From a bacterium (GTDB lineage: Bacteria; Chlamydiota; Chlamydiia; Chlamydiales; FEN-1388), in assembly GCA_021811115.1 (NCBI GenBank), contig JAJZPP010000038.1, forward strand, positions 1 through 6,434: DNA of 6,434 bases, in the 5' to 3' direction. A program made the position numbers and the translations under genes. Shown one piece after another: positions 1 through 5,047 of the stretch (its first letter is position 1; each line of letters begins with the position of its first letter). The notes beneath the pieces were generated by a model. That model did no database searches, was not told the origin of the DNA, and was given only the letters and a program-made list of their open reading frames with translations.

Positions 1-35
1 ACGATGCTCCTAGCCCAAGCACGCTATCTCTTGCC

Positions 36-671
36 ATGGCGAATTCTCCTCAACCGCAGAGACTTGAAAAAAATACGTTACAATCAAAAAGGGCGTTAGC
101 CAGTAAGAAAGCCAAACCCCCTAAACACGCCATTTTGGGTCAATCACGAGCGACACATAAATCGAAAACGATTGAAAAACGGCCTCAGACTTCATTAGAA
201 AGCAATTTGCTATTAGCTCGTGGACGACTTTTGAATGAGTATTTTTTGTACGAAGCGGCTATCCCCGTACTATCGAAGGCTATTACCCTCAATCAAAATG
301 ATGCTTTTTTAGGGCAAGCATACGATTTTACGCTTCTGTACGATGAGAGGTACGCTTTTTACAAAAGAGCTATGGCAAAAGCGGATCCACCACCTCTTGC
401 ACTTCTGTATGCCTTCATTCATTGCCGCCATGCTCCAGGGATTCCTGTTGTCTCTATGAGTGAAGCGATGACACTCATGAAAGGGGCATTGAAAGGCTAC
501 TTTACTCCCGAAGCGATCGCTACTTCACCATCGCTGTTTCCTACTGAAGAGCAAGAATACGAGTATTGGGAGGATACATTCATATCGATTTTCAACGCCA
601 GTCTTAGTGCTTCTTGCATTGATCCACCCTTTGTGCGCGAAGAAATCAATGAGGATGATTTTGTCACATGA
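36..671 (+). CDS. TPR-like helical protein, first of a tandem paralogous pair; function unknown
   Basis: A 211-residue protein of no recognised family. Residues 1-52 are basic and low in complexity (many K, R, Q, P), probably disordered. From about residue 56 it is helical and reads like degenerate TPR units, with LLARGRLLNEYFLYEAAIPV near 58-77 and an AYAFYKRAM-like helix ending at 113. It shares with the next gene a YKRAM block (109-113), AD followed by PPP (116-120), Cys130 with a PG turn (134-135), a K-x-A-L/I-K/Q-G-Y helix (149-155), a W-x-D/E segment (178-180) and a terminal EEI-x-x-x-DF (202-209). Its stop overlaps the next start (ATGA). The start is unresolved: no Shine-Dalgarno sequence precedes ATG 36, and the frame stays open with no stop or other start codon back to position 3, so the gene may begin left of the window. 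No signal peptide or membrane segment is seen. Scaffold or effector roles are possible but not shown. Confidence 0.8.
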   Translation: MANSPQPQRLEKNTLQSKRALASKKAKPPKHAILGQSRATHKSKTIEKRPQTSLESNLLLARGRLLNEYFLYEAAIPVLSKAITLNQNDAFLGQAYDFTLLYDERYAFYKRAMAKADPPPLALLYAFIHCRHAPGIPVVSMSEAMTLMKGALKGYFTPEAIATSPSLFPTEEQEYEYWEDTFISIFNASLSASCIDPPFVREEINEDDFVT

Positions 672-1297
672 CTGAAAAGATTGTATTTGACCTCGTCCGT
701 TCCAAAAGTTGGGAACAATTAATTCGTACTGTGCCTCCTGAGCAAGTCGTAGACAACATGACCTTTGTTGGCGCTTTGAAAGTTGCCTATCAAATTCTCA
801 TCCCTAAGACCCAAGAAAAGGAGAGGAGAAAGTACGGCTTTGCCATTGCTGATTTACTTTTCAGAATCCGAGAGACAGAAATGAACACGTCTTGGAAACA
901 CTACGCATTGCTCGGCCATCTGTATACCGTCTATCCTGAATATGTTGATGAGCACTACCTTGCTTACAAACGGGCTATGGATCTGGCCGACAACCCCCCA
1001 CCCCGGTTGCTCATTGAAATGGCGCGCTGCTGTCAAATTCCGGGCTTTCGGAGGCTTCCAACTATCGAAGCTCTAGAATTTGCGAAGCAAGCGATTCAAG
1101 GCTATCTCTTTGTTGATGGTGTCAAATTGCTATGTGAAATTTACGCAGAGCGGGATGAAGGGCAACAACTGGCGCATTGGAAAGACATCTACGATTCGAT
1201 CAAAGATACGAATCAAGAAAGTCATCCAATCCTTCCCAGATATATCTACGAAGAGATTACGGATGCAGACTTCTACGGCACCCTAGCCAGCGGTTGA
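668..1297 (+). CDS. TPR-like helical protein, second of the tandem paralogous pair; function unknown
   Basis: A 209-residue, predominantly helical protein that I do not recognise. Its second half is homologous to the upstream product: YKRAM at 100-104, AD-x-PPP at 107-112, LL, a CC pair (121-122) before PGF, EALEFAKQAIQGY at about 134-146, a W-x-D-x-Y-x-SI block (171-178) and a closing YEEITDADF (194-202). Its first 60 residues do not match the paralogue's basic tail, so the two proteins differ mainly at the N-terminus. ATG 668 lies in an ATGA overlap with the previous stop, with a GAGGA at 651-655 that is 12 nt away, rather far. Translational coupling to the first gene is therefore likely. 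The last 25 bases overlap the end of the opposite-strand psd gene. No signal peptide, membrane helix or catalytic motif is visible. TPR- or Sel1-like repeat folds would fit, which usually means protein-protein binding, but that is inference. Confidence 0.85.
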   Translation: MTEKIVFDLVRSKSWEQLIRTVPPEQVVDNMTFVGALKVAYQILIPKTQEKERRKYGFAIADLLFRIRETEMNTSWKHYALLGHLYTVYPEYVDEHYLAYKRAMDLADNPPPRLLIEMARCCQIPGFRRLPTIEALEFAKQAIQGYLFVDGVKLLCEIYAERDEGQQLAHWKDIYDSIKDTNQESHPILPRYIYEEITDADFYGTLASG

Positions 1298-2178
1298 CCC
1301 ATGTGGCAGAGGATTTCGTGACCTTGTGCGGAGAGGGTGAGCAGGTCTTCTGAGATCGTGACGTGTCCAGGCTCGAAGAGAAGGAGGATCGCGGAGCCAC
1401 CGAGGCGAAAGTACCCTTTCTCTTGCCCCTTTTTTACCCATGAGTGTGGCACAAAGTTTTGCACGATAGTGCCACAATTTGTCGCTCCCACCTCAATGTA
1501 GGCAATATGCCCTGTTGTCTCGCTGTGGAGAAGGGTGATAGCCCGACGGTTGGACCACCAGATCCAGGGACGGGTTTGGGTGGCTATCGGATTGACGGAA
1601 AAGAGCGATCCATGGATCCAGGACGTCTGCGAGACTTTGGCATCACAGGGGAACAAAAATCTGTGGCAATCGGCTGGGCAGAGGCGACAAATGACCGCAG
1701 TTCCTCCGAGAAAACGGGCAGCGAGCGATTGGCACTCGAGTAGCTTTTCAAGAGAAAAAGTCTCCCCTTTGACCTGAAACGTCTGTGACGAGCCTATCTG
1801 CTGGATGATGGTGTACCTCCCATCTGCCGGGATCGTGATGGTTTTTGGATCAGGATCTTGTGGGCGAGCTTGGGGTTTGAGACGGCGTGTGAAGAAGTCG
1901 TTGAAGCTTGAAAATTGATCGGAAGGAAGCTGGCTCTCCTCCATATCGATGTGAAACCGCTCGATGAATGGTGCGATGCCTTTTCGACTCCGCTTTGTGT
2001 CATAGTACTTGCCAGCGAGCCATGAGAAGAGAGGCCATCGACAGATAGCGTGCAGCAGGGTTCTTCCAACTGTTTTGGCGGCGAGGGTGTTCCCGTAAAG
2101 GAGAAGAAGCAGCCATTCCCCCCACACATCCTCTTGGACGGTTTTTCTCGTAGTTCGATCGATGACAGGAATAGCCAT
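1273..2178 (-). CDS. psd: phosphatidylserine decarboxylase proenzyme
   Basis: Converts phosphatidylserine to phosphatidylethanolamine and CO2 at the inner membrane, the last step of PE synthesis. The 301-residue length equals that recalled for the C. trachomatis enzyme. Visible motifs are SFNDFFTRRLKP (91-102), the PADG box with catalytic Asp119, PADCHRFLFP with His172 (YHR in most relatives, here CHR), YIEVGATN (227-234), WVKKGQEKGYF (247-257) and the self-cleavage site LGGS (259-262). By family rule the chain splits between Gly261 and Ser262, giving a beta chain of 261 and an alpha chain of 40 residues whose Ser becomes the pyruvoyl group. Ser262 is followed by Ala, not the usual Thr. The hydrophobic run EWLLLLLYG (21-29) may help membrane attachment. 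The ATG shares one base with the upstream gene's stop (TAATG) and has no clear Shine-Dalgarno sequence, so translation is probably coupled. It is the last gene of the minus-strand operon. Confidence 0.96.
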   Translation of the reverse strand: MAIPVIDRTTRKTVQEDVWGEWLLLLLYGNTLAAKTVGRTLLHAICRWPLFSWLAGKYYDTKRSRKGIAPFIERFHIDMEESQLPSDQFSSFNDFFTRRLKPQARPQDPDPKTITIPADGRYTIIQQIGSSQTFQVKGETFSLEKLLECQSLAARFLGGTAVICRLCPADCHRFLFPCDAKVSQTSWIHGSLFSVNPIATQTRPWIWWSNRRAITLLHSETTGHIAYIEVGATNCGTIVQNFVPHSWVKKGQEKGYFRLGGSAILLLFEPGHVTISEDLLTLSAQGHEILCHMGQPLARVP

Positions 2179-2552
2179 TACTTACCGCACACAGGTGGGA
2201 TCTCTTTTGCCTTCGCAGTGTGAGAGATCTGTTCTAATTCATCAAGAAACTGTTTCCGAAAATATGGCTCGACGCGTGCCTCATGGATACTGTTCAGGAG
2301 TTTTAGGGCGCACGACGAGAGCTTATATAAGCTGTCTGCATTGTCTTCAGAGGCGATGCAGAGGGCTTCTTGGGTCCTAAATGCCTTCAGGTGAGTCTGA
2401 AGCTGATGGAGCGATTGGAGGGAGTGTTCGGTTGCATTAATGAGGAGGACAATGTGCTGTTCCTCCGTCATGCCGCTTTCTGGGCAATCGGGTTCATCAC
2501 TGGCAATCGCATAGGATGTGAAAAGAGTAAAAAGAATAAGAATTAGCCTCAT
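2178..2552 (-). CDS. small exported four-cysteine protein, function unknown
   Basis: An unrecognised protein with an N-terminal signal peptide: MRLILILFTLFTSY followed by AIA then SDE, a good signal peptidase I site after AIA. The mature part is about 107 residues, mostly helical, with four cysteines that could form two disulphides in the periplasm (in DCPES just after the signal, then in ALCIA, SSCAL and, close to the end, VCGK). No lipobox is seen, so it should be soluble periplasmic or surface-exposed. I chose ATG 2552 (124 residues), which has GAGA 6 nt upstream. An alternative GTG at 2564 (128 residues) would overlap the smpB stop as GTGA but lacks a Shine-Dalgarno sequence; both give the same signal peptide. 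It lies between smpB and psd with no room for its own promoter. Its place before a membrane lipid enzyme hints at an envelope role, but that is only context. Confidence 0.8.
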   Translation of the reverse strand: MRLILILFTLFTSYAIASDEPDCPESGMTEEQHIVLLINATEHSLQSLHQLQTHLKAFRTQEALCIASEDNADSLYKLSSCALKLLNSIHEARVEPYFRKQFLDELEQISHTAKAKEIPPVCGK

Positions 2553-2560
2553 AGCATATC

Positions 2561-3019
2561 TCACAGAGTAGTTTTAAGTAACCGGCTCATGGCCCGCTTA
2601 TCTTCGCGTGCCTTTATAGCTTCACGCTTATCGTGAACCTTCTTTCCTTTGGCCAGCGCGATCAGCAGTTTGGCAAAGCCTTTTCGCAAAAAAAGGGCGA
2701 GAGGAATACATGTCAGCCCCTTTTCCTGGATAGCCGCCCCAATCTTTTGTATCTCTTTGGCATGGGCCAAAAGCTTTCGCTTGCGCTTCTCTTCGTGGTT
2801 GTAGACGTTGCCAAAGGAGTATGGAGGAATAGAGGAGTTAATCAGCCATAGCTCCCCCTTCTCAATGGAGATAAACGCCTCTTGGAGGCTTCCACCATTG
2901 ATTCTTAACGATTTAATTTCGGTGCCGAGGAGCTGGATGCCGACCTCATATTTCTCCAAAATCTCATAGTCAAACGTGGCGCGGCGATTAGAGATGATCT
3001 CTTTTGTAGCTTCGTTCAT
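2561..3019 (-). CDS. smpB: SsrA-binding protein SmpB
   Basis: Cytoplasmic partner of tmRNA: it binds the tRNA-like domain of SsrA, takes the place of the anticodon arm in stalled ribosomes and so allows trans-translation and tagging of the unfinished peptide. The 152-residue protein carries the family marks: NRRATFDY near the start (11-18), LGTEIKSLR (31-39), the SIPPYSFGN-x-x-NHEEKRKRKLL block (63-84), EKGLTCIPL (99-107) and LALAKGKKVHDKRE (120-133; usually YDKR). These form the OB-fold-like core, and a short basic tail (134-152) follows, which in the family becomes helical in the mRNA channel. ATG 3019 overlaps the uvrD stop (ATGA), and GAGG at 3027-3030 stands 7 nt before it, a good ribosome binding site. 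The tmRNA gene itself is not in this window. Confidence 0.97.
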   Translation of the reverse strand: MNEATKEIISNRRATFDYEILEKYEVGIQLLGTEIKSLRINGGSLQEAFISIEKGELWLINSSIPPYSFGNVYNHEEKRKRKLLAHAKEIQKIGAAIQEKGLTCIPLALFLRKGFAKLLIALAKGKKVHDKREAIKAREDKRAMSRLLKTTL

Positions 3020-4890
3020 GTGGGAACCTCGAGGAGAAAGCGGCTGAGGCGCTGGTGGTGCAACCCTCCGAAGAGGTGGCGTGTCTGGCTGGCTGTCAGG
3101 AAGAGTTTATCTTTTGCCCGTGTCATGCCAACGTAGAAGAGCCTTCGTTCCTCTTCGATCGCCTCTTCCTTGCCTTTTGAGTTGATGTGGGGGAAAAGAT
3201 CCTCTTCCAAGCCGACAAGAAAGACGACGCCAAACTCAAGCCCTTTGGCATTGTGGATCGTCGCTAAGGTCACTGCGGGGCCATCCTGTTTCTTATGCTC
3301 TCGTGCCCCCTCGAGGAAAAGCTCTTGGAGGAAGACGGAAGGAGGCGTCCCTGGATGCAGCTCTTCCCACTCCTGAGCGCGGCCAAGCAGCTGCTCTACG
3401 TTCTCTTTACGGTCCTGGAACGTCTCAGGGTCTTCTTGGAGAGAGGAGAGGTATCCAGTATCGTTGAGGGCCGATGAGATGAGATCCGTGACAGATCCTT
3501 CATCAAGTTTTTTCTTTAAAGAAGAGATGTGCTGGCAGAAGGTAGCAAGCCCTCCTTTTTGCCGCTTGGTAAGCTCTCCGTCGGAGGCAACCATATCCTG
3601 AGCCGCAACGAAGATGGGAGAGGCAGAGTCGGTGGCCGCCTTTTGGATCTTTGTGAGAGTCACCTCTCCTATGCCATGGCCAATCGCTTGAATAGCCCGG
3701 TTGAAGGCAGCCGTATCTTGTGGCAGTGAGGCGAGTTGGAGGAGGCTCAATACATCCTTGACCTCTTTGCGTGAGTAGAAGGGGGTGCCTCCCCAGATAC
3801 GGTAGGGGATTTTTGCCTCGATAAACCGGTCTTCAAAGGATCGGGACTGGGCGTTGGTGCGGTAGAGGACCGCTATCTGATCGTGGGTGATCGTCTGTTC
3901 GTGAATTTTACCAGCCACATATTCGGCCTCATGCCGTTCTGTTCTGGCGATGAAGCGCGAGAGCGGCTCTCCTTTGCCCCGCTGGCTCCACAGATCCTTT
4001 TCGAGGCGGCCTGCGTTATGTTTGATGACTGCGTTGGAGGCGGCCAGAATGGTGTTGGTACTCCTGTAGTTTTGATCGAGGCGGATGATGGTGGCATCCG
4101 GAAAGGTGTCGCGGAAGGAGAGGATGTTGGCCACATTGGCTCCGCGCCATGAATAGATGGATTGATCGGGATCGCCAACAGCAAAAATGTGGCTTGAGGG
4201 GCCGGCTAGGAGGGAGGCAAAGCGGCTTTGGTTTTCGCACGTATCTTGGTACTCGTCGACAAGCAGGTGGGTCCACCGTTCATTGTAGCTCTTGAGGGAC
4301 TCAGGAAATTTTTGAAAAATCTGGAGGGGAAGGTACAGGAGGTCATCAAAATCGACAGCGCCCGATTGGCGTAAGTTGGTTTGATACTGGTCAAAGAGGG
4401 AGCGGGTCAGTGAGTCGAAGCTAGGGAAAGAGGAAGGAACATTTTTTATCTTTGAGAAACAGCTCCGAAAGATGCGAACCTCTTTATCTTTACACACATA
4501 GCCACGAGCCTTCAGGCAGCTTTTGAGGACCTTCTCGCTCTCCTCTTCGTCATAGATGGCAAAGTTTTTTGGGTAGTCGAGCAGGTGGCAGGATTCTCGG
4601 AGGATTGTGGCACCAAGGCTGTGGAAGGTTGAGACTAGCACTTGAGAGCCGACGAGGTGGTGGACCCTCTCGCGCATCTCCTTTGCGGCTTTGTTGGTGA
4701 AGGTGACGGCTACGACGTTTGATGGGCAGACTCCACTGCGGATGAGGTGGGCGACACGCATGGTGGCAACCCGTGTTTTTCCTGATCCGGCTCCAGCAAT
4801 GACGAGGGTTGGGCCTGAAGCAACACAGACAGCCTCTTTCTGCTGCGGGTTTAAGCGAGCAAACTCTTGATCAAAATGGGGGTGCGTCAC
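3016..4890 (-). CDS. uvrD: UvrD/PcrA/Rep-family superfamily 1A DNA helicase
   Basis: ATP-driven 3'-5' DNA helicase for excision repair, mismatch repair and clearing of stalled forks. All SF1A motifs are present: Q motif LNPQQKEAV (13-21), Walker A AGAGSGKT (32-39), Ia VTFTNKAAKEMRERV (62-76), Ib STFHSLGA (87-94), II VDEYQDT (211-217), III VGDPDQSIYSWRGA (238-251), IV LDQNYRS (271-277), V IHNAKGLEF (545-553; usually HSAKGLE) and VI RRLFYVGMTRA (582-592). At 624 residues it stops about 30 residues after motif VI, ending in SRFLLEV, so it lacks the long C-terminal tail of E. coli UvrD or Bacillus PcrA that contacts UvrB and RNA polymerase. C. trachomatis UvrD is similarly short (about 634, from memory). 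Start is GTG 4890: an in-frame stop lies three codons upstream, there is no Met before residue 44, and GGAGA stands 10 nt before. First gene of the operon; Rep or PcrA naming is also possible. Confidence 0.96.
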   Translation of the reverse strand: MTHPHFDQEFARLNPQQKEAVCVASGPTLVIAGAGSGKTRVATMRVAHLIRSGVCPSNVVAVTFTNKAAKEMRERVHHLVGSQVLVSTFHSLGATILRESCHLLDYPKNFAIYDEEESEKVLKSCLKARGYVCKDKEVRIFRSCFSKIKNVPSSFPSFDSLTRSLFDQYQTNLRQSGAVDFDDLLYLPLQIFQKFPESLKSYNERWTHLLVDEYQDTCENQSRFASLLAGPSSHIFAVGDPDQSIYSWRGANVANILSFRDTFPDATIIRLDQNYRSTNTILAASNAVIKHNAGRLEKDLWSQRGKGEPLSRFIARTERHEAEYVAGKIHEQTITHDQIAVLYRTNAQSRSFEDRFIEAKIPYRIWGGTPFYSRKEVKDVLSLLQLASLPQDTAAFNRAIQAIGHGIGEVTLTKIQKAATDSASPIFVAAQDMVASDGELTKRQKGGLATFCQHISSLKKKLDEGSVTDLISSALNDTGYLSSLQEDPETFQDRKENVEQLLGRAQEWEELHPGTPPSVFLQELFLEGAREHKKQDGPAVTLATIHNAKGLEFGVVFLVGLEEDLFPHINSKGKEEAIEEERRLFYVGMTRAKDKLFLTASQTRHLFGGLHHQRLSRFLLEVPT

Positions 4891-4900
4891 AGGCGTTCAG

Positions 4901-4905
4901 TCTCC
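4901..4905 (-). promoter_or_regulatory. ribosome binding site fixing the GTG start of uvrD
   Basis: On the minus strand this reads GGAGA, ten bases before GTG 4890. Together with the in-frame TGA at 4897-4899 it leaves GTG as the only sensible start of the helicase gene. Confidence 0.65.
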
Positions 4906-4919
4906 GATAATAAGCGATA

Positions 4920-4928
4920 ATTGTATCA
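4920..4928 (-). promoter_or_regulatory. extended -10 promoter candidate for the uvrD-smpB-psd operon
   Basis: Read on the minus strand this is TGATACAAT: a -10 hexamer TACAAT preceded by the TGn extended -10 element. The hexamer 17 bases further upstream (TGCAAA) is a poor -35 match, which extended -10 promoters tolerate. An AT-rich tract at about 4949-4973 lies upstream and could act as an UP element. Transcription would start near 4913, giving a leader of roughly 20 bases before GTG 4890. This is pattern matching only. Confidence 0.45.
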
Positions 4929-4977
4929 CTTGGTTGCGTATGTTTGCATTTAAAATATTCAATTGATAAAAAGAGGG

Positions 4978-4991
4978 AATCGTTGACGATT
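4978..4991. repeat. 14-bp inverted repeat in the divergent intergenic region (possible operator)
   Basis: AATCGT-TG-ACGATT: two perfect 6-base arms around a 2-base centre. It touches the proposed -35 hexamer of the plus-strand promoter (4990-4995) and lies about 50-65 bases upstream of the proposed uvrD -10. That position suits a regulator binding site acting on the plus-strand gene. The stem is too small and lacks a T-run, so it is not a terminator. Chance occurrence is possible because the repeat is short. Confidence 0.3.
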
Positions 4992-5019
4992 GCGGTGAAG
5001 TAGGAATAAGTGGTATTAT
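4990..5019 (+). promoter_or_regulatory. promoter candidate for the gene at 5048
   Basis: TTGCGG at 4990-4995, an 18-base spacer, then TATTAT at 5014-5019 preceded by TGG (an extended -10, TGGTATTAT). Transcription would start near 5026, giving a leader of about 20 bases. An overlapping alternative -10 is TATACT at 5017-5022. This is a motif reading only. Confidence 0.45.
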
Positions 5020-5035
5020 ACTTTCTTCATAATAA

Positions 5036-5040
5036 AAGGA
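5036..5040 (+). promoter_or_regulatory. ribosome binding site for the gene at 5048
   Basis: AAGGA seven bases before ATG 5048, a strong Shine-Dalgarno match at normal spacing. It supports this start over the later in-frame Met codons. Confidence 0.7.
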
Positions 5041-5047
5041 ATTTTAC

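Noticed and set aside
497..718. Minus-strand frame across the junction of the two TPR-like genes
   Set aside because: It is antisense to two better supported genes, has no ribosome binding site or recognisable domain, and is short.
1400..1440. AAAG-TACC-CTTT followed by a T-run, as a terminator for the plus-strand pair
   Set aside because: The stem is only four weak base pairs, is separated from the T-run by over ten bases and lies inside psd.
1444..1777. Plus-strand open frames antisense to psd
   Set aside because: They mirror the coding strand of a confidently identified gene and encode nothing recognisable.
3873..4394. Several open frames on both strands inside uvrD
   Set aside because: They lie within conserved helicase motifs in other frames; higher GC makes such shadow frames common.
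4983..5019. TTGACG as -35 for the plus-strand gene
   Set aside because: It matches the consensus better than TTGCGG but lies 25 bases from TATTAT, too far for a normal promoter.
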